Source: Saprospiraceae bacterium (GTDB lineage: Bacteria > Bacteroidota > Bacteroidia > Chitinophagales > Saprospiraceae). From it: a stretch of 64,000 bases of DNA. Below the pieces are notes generated by a model. It was not told the DNA's origin and did not search any database. It saw only the letters and a program-made list of their open reading frames with translations. This document shows positions 7,835 to 16,242 of this stretch, one piece after another (positions within the stretch are counted from its first letter, which is position 1; every line of letters begins with the position of its first letter). The translations under genes and the position numbers were made by a program. The stretch covers positions 1 to 64,000 of the forward strand of contig JADKGD010000031.1 of the NCBI GenBank assembly GCA_016717145.1, given 5' to 3'.

Positions 7835-8881
7835 TTAATGATACATTTTATCATAATAGGCCTGATAAGCTCCGGAAGTCACATTTTTTAACCATGTTTC
7901 ATTGGCCAGATACCAGTCTATTGTTTTTTCAATGCCTGTTTCGAATGTTTCATGTGGCACCCAAGCTAGTTCATTTTTTATCTTGGAGGCATCAATAGCA
8001 TATCTTAAGTCATGTCCGGCTCTATCCGTCACATATGTAATCAGATTCCTGCTTTCACCAGCAAGCCTTCCTAACTTTTTATCCATAATGTCGCAAACCA
8101 AACTGACCAATCCAATATTTGTCCACTCATTGTGCCCGCCGATGTTGTAAGTCTCACCTGGCTTTCCTTTATGTAATATTATGTCAATGGCTCTTGCATG
8201 ATCCTCTACGTAAAGCCAATCTCTTACATTTTCGCCTTTACCATATACGGGAAGTGGTTTTTTTTGAATAATATTGTTTATAAATAATGGAATTAGTTTT
8301 TCCGGAAAGTGGTTTGGTCCGTAATTATTACTGCAATTTGAAATTACAACAGGCATATGGTAGGTATGATAAAATGCCCTCACCAAGTGATCTGAACTGG
8401 CTTTTGAAGCTGAATAAGGGGATCTCGGGTCGTAAGGTGTTTCTTCAGTAAACAGGTCTGTACCCATGTCCAGAGAACCGTAAACTTCGTCTGTACTGAT
8501 ATGATAAAACAGTTTTCCTGCATAATCGTCCGCCCAATGCTTCTTTGCAACCTGCAACAGATTGGCTGTACCAAGTATATTTGTTTTAAGGAAAATCAAT
8601 GGATCTTTGATGGATCTGTCGACATGAGACTCTGCTGCCAGATGGACAACATGAGTGATTTGATACTTTTTAAAAATATCATCAACCAAAGTTTCGTCTC
8701 CTATGTCTCCTTTAACAAAGGTATAATTGGATTTTGATTCTATATCTTTCAGATTTTCCAGATTTCCCGCATAGGTTAATGCATCCAGATTGATGATCTT
8801 ATCATATGGATATTTATTCACTAATCTTCTGACTACGTGAGAGCCAATAAAGCCGGCGCCGCCTGTGATAAGGATATTCAT
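7835..8881 (-). CDS. rfbB: dTDP-glucose 4,6-dehydratase
   Basis: The 348-residue extended SDR protein starts with the NAD-binding GGAGFIGSH and has ALTYAGNLENL, AAESHVDRSI, the STDEVYG catalytic Thr-Asp-Glu triad region and the YSASK Tyr-x3-Lys, all diagnostic of RfbB/RmlB. It converts dTDP-glucose, made by RfbA at 3012-3878, to dTDP-4-keto-6-deoxyglucose. FSEKL and NYGPNHFPEKLIP match the sugar-binding loops. Length is standard. It is separated from the Wzz-like gene by about 33 bp, consistent with one operon. Confidence 0.95.
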   Translation of the reverse strand: MNILITGGAGFIGSHVVRRLVNKYPYDKIINLDALTYAGNLENLKDIESKSNYTFVKGDIGDETLVDDIFKKYQITHVVHLAAESHVDRSIKDPLIFLKTNILGTANLLQVAKKHWADDYAGKLFYHISTDEVYGSLDMGTDLFTEETPYDPRSPYSASKASSDHLVRAFYHTYHMPVVISNCSNNYGPNHFPEKLIPLFINNIIQKKPLPVYGKGENVRDWLYVEDHARAIDIILHKGKPGETYNIGGHNEWTNIGLVSLVCDIMDKKLGRLAGESRNLITYVTDRAGHDLRYAIDASKIKNELAWVPHETFETGIEKTIDWYLANETWLKNVTSGAYQAYYDKMYH

Positions 8882-9029
8882 TTAATGGTAGATTTGTTTG
8901 ATTTATTGATACTTCTACAGAAGTAAAGATTTCTTGCCCTGCGGATTTGCTAATTTTAGATTTTGTCTTTTAACGTTTGTTATTTAATACGCTAAAATCA
9001 TATCTTCTTTAAGTTTTGATTAGTTTAGA

Positions 9030-9230
9030 TCATTCGTCATTAATTGTTCGTGATTCGTCATTCATAATGGCATTTGGTCTTTGCTTTTTATCTGCTTTCC
9101 CATCTTTTATCCATCTGGTCAAAGCTCTTGCTTCTTCGAGGGTAACTTTTTTGCTATTTGCTTTTATGACTCTCTGTTTTTCCGCAAGGTCATCAAAAAG
9201 ATGGTAAGGTTTTAACATTTCTGAACTCAT
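9030..9230 (-). CDS. Small hypothetical protein
   Basis: A 66-residue reading frame with a well-formed, charged helical composition (KPYHLFDDLAEKQRVIKANS, VTLEEARALTRWIKDG). I do not recognise the family. The last 15 or so residues come from a short AT-rich repeat (attcgtcatt units at about 9033-9065), so the original stop may have been lost or replaced. The size and position beside other small accessory genes could suit an antitoxin-like or regulatory role, but nothing in the sequence proves that. Confidence 0.4.
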   Translation of the reverse strand: MSSEMLKPYHLFDDLAEKQRVIKANSKKVTLEEARALTRWIKDGKADKKQRPNAIMNDESRTINDE

Positions 9231-9362
9231 TTTAAATAAATTACGGTGTCAATAAATTTTGTCTTTTTATATCCATCTGATTTAGTGTCTTCATTTTTGA
9301 AAACGATAGGCAGTACATCTAAACCATAAACATTACCCGTTAAACCCTTAAACAATTATACC

Positions 9363-10664
9363 TCACCTTCCAATACTATCATAATAAAATCCATGATCTT
9401 TCATATCATGAATATCATATACATTCCTGCCATCAAAAATCACAGGAGATTTCATGGTTTCTTTCATAAGATCAAAATCAGGAGAGCGAAATAAATTCCA
9501 TTCTGTTATAATGGCCAATGCATCTACTTCATTTATGGCTTCATATTCATTTTTGCAAAACTCTATTTTTTCACCAAATATTTGTTTTACATTCTCCATA
9601 GCTTCCGGATCATATGCTTTTATTTTGGCGCCATTTTCAAGCAAGTTTTTTATTATAGTTAAAGCAGGTGCTTCTCTGATATCGTCTGTATTTGGTTTGA
9701 ATGCCAGGCCCCAGATACCTATGGTTTTACCAGCAATATTGCCATCAAAATATTTAAGAATTTTGTTGGAAAGGACTTCTTTTTGTAACTCATTGACATT
9801 CATTACAGCTTTCAATATCTTAAAGTCATATTCATTTTCGTGTGCAGATTTTGCCAATGCCTGTACATCCTTAGGGAAACAAGATCCTCCATATCCGACT
9901 CCCGGAAATAAAAATCTTTTTCCAATCCTGCTATCTGAGCCCATACCTTTGCGCACCATATCAACATCTGCACCAAGTCGCTCACATAGATTGGCTATTT
10001 CGTTCATAAAACTTATACGTGTTGCGAGATATGCATTTGCTGCATATTTTGTCATCTCTGCACTACGTTCATCCATAAAAATGATTGGATTTCCCTGCCG
10101 CACAAATGGCTCGTATAAAGCGTCCATTATTTTTTTTGCTTTTTCAGAATCTGTGCCTACCACTACTCTGTCAGGTTTCATAAAATCTTCAACGGCAACA
10201 CCTTCTCTAAGGAATTCGGGATTAGATACCACATCAAACAGAGAAGGATCAAGTTTCTGAAGCAGCACTTCTTCTACCTTTTCAGCGGTACCAACAGGAA
10301 CTGTACTCTTATCCACAATTACTTTATAATCTGTAATAATTTCTGATAAATCTTTTGACACTTTCAAAATAAAGGAAAGGTCGGCAGATCCGTCGGCCCC
10401 GGGAGGCGTGGGCAAAGCAAGGAAAATAATCTTGGCCTCTTTTATACCTTCAGCCAAATCTGTCGTAAAGTGTAATCGACCCTGTCTGGTATTTCTTTCA
10501 AAAAGTATCTCCAGTCCCGGCTCATAAATAGGAACAAAGCCATTCTTCATTTTTTCTACTTTGTCGGCATCTATATCTACACATGTCACATGATTACCTG
10601 ATTCAGCAAAACAAGTGCCAGACACCAAACCTACATATCCTGTACCTATTACAGCTATTTTCAT
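9363..10664 (-). CDS. ugd: UDP-glucose 6-dehydrogenase
   Basis: The 433-residue protein has the Rossmann motif GTGYVGLVSGTCFA (residues 7-20), the UDP-glucose dehydrogenase segment FLREG near 151, and the catalytic-Cys loop GYGGSCFPKD with Cys262. GLAFKPNTDDIREAP marks the C-terminal UDP-binding domain. It oxidises UDP-glucose twice to UDP-glucuronate. It differs from the TviB-like enzyme at the left edge (GLVSG versus GLPLA), so the locus probably supplies both UDP-GlcA and UDP-GlcNAcA. Confidence 0.9.
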   Translation of the reverse strand: MKIAVIGTGYVGLVSGTCFAESGNHVTCVDIDADKVEKMKNGFVPIYEPGLEILFERNTRQGRLHFTTDLAEGIKEAKIIFLALPTPPGADGSADLSFILKVSKDLSEIITDYKVIVDKSTVPVGTAEKVEEVLLQKLDPSLFDVVSNPEFLREGVAVEDFMKPDRVVVGTDSEKAKKIMDALYEPFVRQGNPIIFMDERSAEMTKYAANAYLATRISFMNEIANLCERLGADVDMVRKGMGSDSRIGKRFLFPGVGYGGSCFPKDVQALAKSAHENEYDFKILKAVMNVNELQKEVLSNKILKYFDGNIAGKTIGIWGLAFKPNTDDIREAPALTIIKNLLENGAKIKAYDPEAMENVKQIFGEKIEFCKNEYEAINEVDALAIITEWNLFRSPDFDLMKETMKSPVIFDGRNVYDIHDMKDHGFYYDSIGR

Positions 10665-10736
10665 TTTTATTTTGTGTTATTTTATCGGTTTATTTGTTGC
10701 ATAGTATGCTTAATGGGATATAACAACAAGTTGTTG

Positions 10737-11861
10737 TTATTCAAAAAATCTTTTTACTTTGTCTGAAATATACTTTAATTGGACTTCATCCATTTCAGTA
10801 TGTATTGGTAAAGAAATTACTTCTTTACAAAGTTGTTCTGTAACCGATAAAAATTCCAAACCATTTGATGAAGATTTGAACGCTTCCTGTTTGTATAAAG
10901 GAACAGGGTAGTAGATCATACTTGGAATTTTCTGATCATCCAGATATTGTTTTAATTTGTCTCTCATACCATTTTTCACTTTTAATGTATATTGATGAAA
11001 AACATGTGTCGAATATGGTGCCCTGAAAGGGGTTTCTAATTGATTTACATTGGAGAATGTATGGTCATAATAATCTGCTACTTTTATTCTCTCAGTACAG
11101 TATTCATCAAGATGTTTTAATTTAACACTCAAAATAGCAGCCTGGATTGAATCAAGTCGGGAGTTACATCCAACCACGTCATGATAATAGCGAACAGACT
11201 GTCCATGATTGGCTATTTTATATAATAAAGTTGCCATTTCATCATCATTAGCAAAAATTGCCCCCCCGTCACCATAAGCCCCAAGATTTTTGGAAGGGTA
11301 AAAGGAAGTGCAGCCAATATGTCCTATAGTTCCTGATTTTGCTTTTCTTCCATCAGAAAAAATAAAATCTGACCCTATAGCCTGTGCATTATCCTCGATT
11401 ACCCAAAGCTTATGTTCCCTGGCAATATTCATAATACTTTCCATATCGGCAGATTGCCCATATAAGTGTACTGGTACAATGGCCTTGGTCTTTGGGGTTA
11501 TGGCTAACTTAATAGCCTGAATATTAATATTAAATGTATCAGCATCAACATCTATCATTACAGGTATCAGTCCCAGAAGTGCTATTACTTCTGCTGTAGC
11601 CACATAAGTAAATGCAGGAACTATAACTTCATCTCCAGGCTTCAACCCTGCAGCCATCATGGCTATTTGCAATGCATCAGTTCCATTGGCACATGGGATG
11701 ACGTGTTTTATACCCAGATAGCTTTCCAAGGCCAATTGAAATTCTTTGACCTTCGGTCCATTTATAAACGCCGTGGTATCAAGCACTTCCTGAATGCCAT
11801 GATCTATTTCTTCTTTGATTTTTAAGTACTGGGACTTTACGTCCACCATTTGGATATTCAT
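10737..11861 (-). CDS. wlbC: UDP-3-keto-GlcNAcA aminotransferase (DegT/DnrJ/EryC1, WlbC/WbpE type)
   Basis: The 374-residue PLP enzyme has the DegT/DnrJ/EryC1/StrS layout: GTDALQIA for the PLP-phosphate site, IEDNAQAIGS with Asp157 for the pyridine nitrogen, and SFYPSKNLGAYGDGG with the Schiff-base Lys191. The D-A-Q and FYPSKNLG variants match WbpE/WlbC, which aminate the C3 ketone made by WlbA using glutamate. Together with WlbA and WlbB it makes the UDP-2,3-diacetamido sugar. It follows the 337-bp spacer after upxY and is the first sugar-nucleotide gene of that transcription unit. Confidence 0.9.
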   Translation of the reverse strand: MNIQMVDVKSQYLKIKEEIDHGIQEVLDTTAFINGPKVKEFQLALESYLGIKHVIPCANGTDALQIAMMAAGLKPGDEVIVPAFTYVATAEVIALLGLIPVMIDVDADTFNINIQAIKLAITPKTKAIVPVHLYGQSADMESIMNIAREHKLWVIEDNAQAIGSDFIFSDGRKAKSGTIGHIGCTSFYPSKNLGAYGDGGAIFANDDEMATLLYKIANHGQSVRYYHDVVGCNSRLDSIQAAILSVKLKHLDEYCTERIKVADYYDHTFSNVNQLETPFRAPYSTHVFHQYTLKVKNGMRDKLKQYLDDQKIPSMIYYPVPLYKQEAFKSSSNGLEFLSVTEQLCKEVISLPIHTEMDEVQLKYISDKVKRFFE

Positions 11862-12198
11862 GGTAGGGAAATTGTTTAATTGTTTTGTTGCTTAATAAAA
11901 TGATTGGTCAAATCTCATTATTTAATAAAAATTACATCATTTTTAATGAAAAGGTTGCTTAAAGTGTATCATTCTCTAAGTAGCTCATTATAATAAAAAG
12001 TATATAAATTTTGTTGGAACTATTGATGTATTCTGCTTAAAATAGCGAATTAACCATTACATACCATTGTGTTTGTCTATGGCATTCAAAATTCTCAATT
12101 CGTACTATACGTCTTTAAAAATAAAAATGGCTTCGCCGTTGATAAGTCGCACGTACTTGATCTTTTAATACCAACACAAATAATTACATGCCTGTTAA
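11862..12198. other. Spacer between upxY and wlbC
   Basis: This 337-bp AT-rich stretch has no credible gene. It contains the second copy of the 38-bp dispersed repeat (12126-12163). UpxY-type antiterminators act on long untranslated leaders of polysaccharide operons, and this spacer downstream of upxY could serve as one, but I see no clear hairpin or terminator in it. Confidence 0.4.
12126..12163. repeat. 38-bp dispersed repeat, copy 2
   Basis: Matches 1986-2023 at 36 of 38 positions in the same orientation, with unrelated flanks. Both copies bracket most of the sugar-nucleotide gene cluster. Confidence 0.65.
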
Positions 12199-12777
12199 TC
12201 AGGCAATTAATTGTTTGGTGTACATTGGTCTCAACAAGTTAAAGTCTACCTTGATCCTTAATTGATACCCAATGGTTTCCAGATCAATGACAAAACAGCG
12301 TTTGCTTGATTTAGAAACTATTTTACCTCTCATTCCCGCCAGGTGTCCTGAAATCACTTCCACTTCCTGACCGTATATAAAATCTAAGTCTTGATTGATT
12401 GAAACATCGATTACGTCGCCGCTTACCCTTCTGAGTACTTCAATTTCAGATTCAGGAATGGCCAATAAATCTTTTCCCTGCTTCAAAAATTTCATGACAT
12501 ACTCCGTCTCTAAAATAGGTAAGTATTCCTTTTTGTCTATGTATACAAAAACATAACAATTGATCAATGGAACTTCATAGTGTTTAACCTTCCTGTTATA
12601 TTTTTTTGTTTTAGAAACAATAGGCACATAAGAAGCAATTTGTTTCTTAGATAAAATGTCAGAAACATACTTTTCACATTTATACTTAGTATATACTGCA
12701 AACCAACGTTTCTTGTCCGTTGACATTTGGTTTATAATTATGTCTTCTTTTTTAACAGTATTGGTGGCCATCTTCAC
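12199..12777 (-). CDS. upxY: UpxY/RfaH-like NusG-family transcription antiterminator
   Basis: The 192-residue protein has an N-terminal NusG-like domain (WFAVYTKYKCEKYVSDIL, then YVPIV and PLINCYVFVYI) and a C-terminal KOW segment (QEVEVISGHLAGMRGKIV). This is the specialised NusG paralogue of Bacteroidota capsule loci (UpxY), which lets RNA polymerase read through the long polysaccharide operon. The listed start is a GTG; the ATG two codons downstream at 12771 is equally plausible. It directly follows the winged-helix/NTase-like gene, 6-12 nt apart, so the two are probably co-transcribed. Confidence 0.85.
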   Translation of the reverse strand: MKMATNTVKKEDIIINQMSTDKKRWFAVYTKYKCEKYVSDILSKKQIASYVPIVSKTKKYNRKVKHYEVPLINCYVFVYIDKKEYLPILETEYVMKFLKQGKDLLAIPESEIEVLRRVSGDVIDVSINQDLDFIYGQEVEVISGHLAGMRGKIVSKSSKRCFVIDLETIGYQLRIKVDFNLLRPMYTKQLIA

Positions 12778-12783
12778 TTAGAT

Positions 12784-13314
12784 CTAATTTTTCCATAACA
12801 AAAGTGCCTGAATATTTACATTTTCCCAATCCATGGAATCGATTTCTGCTGCACTGTATACCACATACATAATTCTCCTGGGGATATGCTTTTCTACCTT
12901 GGCAATTAATTCCATAAGATAACCCTGGTTAATGTTTCCCACAAAAACCAAATCTATCGTATGTGCGTCTAGTCCTTTGGCAAAAGCACCGGTCACATAA
13001 ACCCTCTCAACATATCCTAAATTTTCAATTACATTATCAATTATTTTATCAAACCCAATATACTTCATGATCATATTGTGTGTATCAGAATATAAAGGAT
13101 GGTCTGTATTGGCGCGAAAATATTTTCTATTTCCCTGAGCAAATGAAGTCAACATACCTGCTTTCTCAAATCTATTTAGCTCTACCCTAATACCATTGGA
13201 TGATTCTCCAAATTCAGTTTCCAATCCCCTGAGATATGAAGTTGCATTGCTATTGAGAAAAAATTTCAACAATAACTTAATACGTGTCTTGGAAGATATT
13301 AAGGTCTCAATCAT
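12784..13314 (-). CDS. Winged-helix protein with degenerate nucleotidyltransferase domain
   Basis: The 176-residue protein has an N-terminal winged helix (about residues 1-70: RIKLLLKFFLN, LETEFGESSNGIRVELNRFEKAGML, then a wing NRKYFRAN). The C-terminal half follows the minimal nucleotidyltransferase fold, but the motif G-S-x10-D-x-D is reduced to GAFAKGLDAHTIDLV: Ser is Ala and the second Asp is Val. Catalysis is therefore unlikely. It lies between the export gene and upxY, an arrangement seen for regulators of Bacteroidota capsule operons. I infer a DNA-binding regulator using the NTase fold as sensor or dimer module. Confidence 0.75.
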   Translation of the reverse strand: MIETLISSKTRIKLLLKFFLNSNATSYLRGLETEFGESSNGIRVELNRFEKAGMLTSFAQGNRKYFRANTDHPLYSDTHNMIMKYIGFDKIIDNVIENLGYVERVYVTGAFAKGLDAHTIDLVFVGNINQGYLMELIAKVEKHIPRRIMYVVYSAAEIDSMDWENVNIQALLLWKN

Positions 13315-13356
13315 ATTGAGTATAAAAATTACTCAAAGGTAATAATTGGTTTTTAA

Positions 13357-15831
13357 TTAATTGACATTTTGGACCAATAAAATGATCGACAAAATTGCAG
13401 TCGCCTGTGCAATCGAACTTGCAAGTATCTCTCCCCACTTAACATCTTCCTGTTTTTCACCAGGTTCTGTTTTGGCTTTTACATCTTTATATCCAATGCG
13501 GATTTCACTTCCGGGGCCGACTTTAGGATATTTTTTAAAAAACAAAAATCGTTTTGCCTTTGTCACTTTTCCACTTGCATCAATAACAAATATCTTGCTG
13601 GTTGCTGCATCTTTTGATAATCCCCCTGCATACTCGTCAATATAATATTTGGCTGATTTACCTTTGATATAGGGTGTTTGTATTTTGCTTTGAAGTAGAA
13701 TTTTTTCGGGATAAATCTCGGATGCTTTTGTAGCTCCTGTGATCGATACCAGATTACTTAATTTGGGAACATTAATTTCATCGCCTTCCTGCAAAATAAT
13801 ATTTTCATATGTTTTAGGAGATTTTAATGCTTTTTCAAGATCAATAATAATAAAACCAATGTTTTCTTTTGATCTGACCAAGGTAGCACCTTTGAGAAAA
13901 GCTTCATCTGTGACCCCACCTGCTTCCCTTATAATGGTGGCAAGTTTTGTATTATCGCTCATTAAAGCATATGTTCCCGGATATTTGACTTCTCCATTGA
14001 TAAAAACATTGCGCTGTAATTCATATTCAGGCGCCAGTCTCACAAAGATCTGGTCAAACGGCTTTAGTTCAAAATCATCACCTCCACTTTTGACATTAAA
14101 GTTTTCGTCTATTTTAAGATTTGCTGCAAGCACTCTTGTCGATTTTTCCTCCTGTAATTCCAGTCTATAAACATCGATCCGATCAAATGATGCTTCTCTT
14201 TTAAGACCTCCGGCAAGCAAGAGCAGGTCCCTTAACTTTAGACTTGGATTATACAGGAATTCTCCCGGCGAACGAACAGCGCCGGCTACTCTAATGAATG
14301 ATTCATCGGTATAACTGTCTTTGGAATAAATAACCAGTCTGTCCTTAGGTTCAAGGCCAACATTTGCCGCTGATGATGGATTGTTTATTGCTTCTTTCAG
14401 ATTTACATAAATATATTCCTGAGTTTTGGCGTCTTCCTGTTTTATTCGAAAAATATACGCAAAATCCATAGCTTCATTTTTTATACCACCTGCAAAAAAT
14501 ATTGCATCTGATACTTTCAAATTTTTACCTGCATCGAGTGACATTTCGGTGGGATTTCTTACCGCACCACTTATTGTCACTGTATAATTGTCCGCAAAAG
14601 TAGCCTTTGACGAGATCATAAGTTCATCCCCACGTTGTAGCTTTAGGTTCTCTGCGATTTGCGGATTATTTACAATATTTGACACATTTATAAACTCATA
14701 TCTTATTGTTTTAAAATCCTGATTGTATCTTTTCAAATAAGCTATATCGGTTATAGCATTATCCAGAAGAACAGCTTTTTTCAATAAATCAGAAATCCGT
14801 TCATTATTAGACATTGCATAAGTTCCGGGGTTTTCAACTGATCCTGAAATCCGCACCTCATTTCTGATACCTTCATTTATTTCCTGAATGACAACTACAT
14901 CACCATTGATCAAACTGAAATTTTTTCCTGTTTTCTCAAGGCTGGCATAATCCAGATCTATAATTCTAATGGTATCATTTTCAATCCTTTTTACCTGAAA
15001 ATTACTTTTAAGTGCATTAACCTTAAGTCCTCCGGCAAATTTTATCAATTCAGTAAGATTTTCATTTTCAATAAGTTCATATCTGAAAGATCTGTTTATG
15101 GCCCCTGAAATTGTAACCAAACGCTGTGCTACAGGCACATTAATATAATCATTTTCTGCAAGGTAAAAATCCTGACTAATCACAGGATTTTGCAGATATT
15201 GGTATACATCCAGATTACGTGGTTTTTTGCCTGGCCTAAGGACCTGAATTTTACGTACACTACCTATATCATTTGGACCACCTGCAGCAATAAGCGCATT
15301 AAATGCAGTATTTATAGCGGATATATTGAACGTACCATTATTAAATACTTCACCTACAATGTTGACATTAATGGTTCTGGCAGTAGTCACTGCCAATTCG
15401 AAATTCTCTTTTTGAAAATAATAATAATTTCTCAATCGGGATGCCATTAATTGTTCGGCAGCATCTACAGTCAATCCGGCTAAATAATACCTTGGAAGTC
15501 CTGAAGGTTGAATGTATCCTTCTTTTTCAATTTCCAATGCAAAATTCTCCTGAGTTGGGCCCCAAATTGATATGGACACCTTATCTCCCGGACCAAGAAT
15601 ATATGTTTTGGCAGGCTTTGCATCTTCGGCTGTTCTGAATAAATGCAATGATTTATCCCTGAATATGTGCTGACCATATGTCTGTGCCGGTGGGATATTT
15701 TCTTTTGCAGACTCCTGTATTTTTTCTGAGATAGCTTCTTCAATTGTTGCGCCATCTTTGACGGCTTTCTGAATGTCTTTGGCTTGATTGGCCACTTTTT
15801 CTTTTTGGTCGACTGTTCTTACTTCATCCAT
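13357..15831 (-). CDS. SLBB-domain polysaccharide export protein (Wza-like), main reading frame
   Basis: The 824-residue frame contains a poly-export domain (YILGPGDKVSISIWG near residue 76-90) followed by a series of SLBB soluble-ligand-binding repeats, recognisable by ISGAINR, ISGSVENPGTYA, ISGAVRNPTEM, VAGAVRSPGEFLYNP and INGEVKYPGTYAL, and a C-terminal membrane segment (ILASSIAQATAILSIILLV). This is the large Wza-like outer-membrane export protein of Bacteroidota. It lacks a signal peptide; that and the first 100 or so residues sit in the overlapping frame at 15824-16156. The two frames meet at an A6 run, so one base less would fuse them into a full-length protein. Confidence 0.88.
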   Translation of the reverse strand: MDEVRTVDQKEKVANQAKDIQKAVKDGATIEEAISEKIQESAKENIPPAQTYGQHIFRDKSLHLFRTAEDAKPAKTYILGPGDKVSISIWGPTQENFALEIEKEGYIQPSGLPRYYLAGLTVDAAEQLMASRLRNYYYFQKENFELAVTTARTINVNIVGEVFNNGTFNISAINTAFNALIAAGGPNDIGSVRKIQVLRPGKKPRNLDVYQYLQNPVISQDFYLAENDYINVPVAQRLVTISGAINRSFRYELIENENLTELIKFAGGLKVNALKSNFQVKRIENDTIRIIDLDYASLEKTGKNFSLINGDVVVIQEINEGIRNEVRISGSVENPGTYAMSNNERISDLLKKAVLLDNAITDIAYLKRYNQDFKTIRYEFINVSNIVNNPQIAENLKLQRGDELMISSKATFADNYTVTISGAVRNPTEMSLDAGKNLKVSDAIFFAGGIKNEAMDFAYIFRIKQEDAKTQEYIYVNLKEAINNPSSAANVGLEPKDRLVIYSKDSYTDESFIRVAGAVRSPGEFLYNPSLKLRDLLLLAGGLKREASFDRIDVYRLELQEEKSTRVLAANLKIDENFNVKSGGDDFELKPFDQIFVRLAPEYELQRNVFINGEVKYPGTYALMSDNTKLATIIREAGGVTDEAFLKGATLVRSKENIGFIIIDLEKALKSPKTYENIILQEGDEINVPKLSNLVSITGATKASEIYPEKILLQSKIQTPYIKGKSAKYYIDEYAGGLSKDAATSKIFVIDASGKVTKAKRFLFFKKYPKVGPGSEIRIGYKDVKAKTEPGEKQEDVKWGEILASSIAQATAILSIILLVQNVN

Positions 15832-16156
15832 TTTTTGACTGCGGTTGCTTAATTACCTGAGTTTTTATTTCTTCAGGATCTTTCTGGGTCGGCTTGGTTG
15901 TTTTTGCTTTTTTCTCTGCATCCAAAATAGCCATAACTTCTTCAGCTGCCTTTTTAGCTCTGGCAACATCTACAGGGTTCTCAGGATTGATAGAGTCAGG
16001 ATTAACACCTTTATTGATCATCTCCTGTTTGAAACGATCAGCATCATATCCCCTTTTTTCAATTTCAGCCCGTGCTGCTGCCTCATTAATAGTTTGACTA
16101 AAACAGTCCAAGCTAATAAAAACTAAAAATATGAAGACTATATATTTATATATCAT
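15824..16156 (-). CDS. Signal-peptide and N-terminal segment of the Wza-like protein, out of frame
   Basis: The 110-residue frame begins with a signal peptide (MIYKYIVFIFLVFISLDCFSQ, cleavage after the Ser-Gln region) and continues with AEIEKRGYDADRFKQEMINKG and a charged helix, the usual amino-terminal region of Bacteroidota SLBB export proteins. It stops 8 nt into the next frame, at TCAAAAAATGGATGA on the coding strand. Deleting one A of the A6 run joins it to the main frame. Either one gene is broken (mutation, phase variation or sequence error) or the two parts are translated separately by coupling. The first is more likely because an export pore needs the signal peptide. Confidence 0.7.
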   Translation of the reverse strand: MIYKYIVFIFLVFISLDCFSQTINEAAARAEIEKRGYDADRFKQEMINKGVNPDSINPENPVDVARAKKAAEEVMAILDAEKKAKTTKPTQKDPEEIKTQVIKQPQSKNG

Positions 16157-16242
16157 TTTACATCATTGTTTTGTAAAGCAGTCGGCACACGAATGGATAA
16201 AATCTGATTAAACTTTAAGAAATTAAGCATCGGTTTGCCAGC

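Noticed and set aside
9454..10260. Long plus-strand frame opposite ugd
   Set aside because: It is antisense to a gene with a complete set of catalytic motifs; length is a codon-bias shadow.
11862..12198. Riboswitch or leader attenuator before wlbC
   Set aside because: The spacer is in a place where a leader would be expected, but I found no stable stem or terminator to support it.
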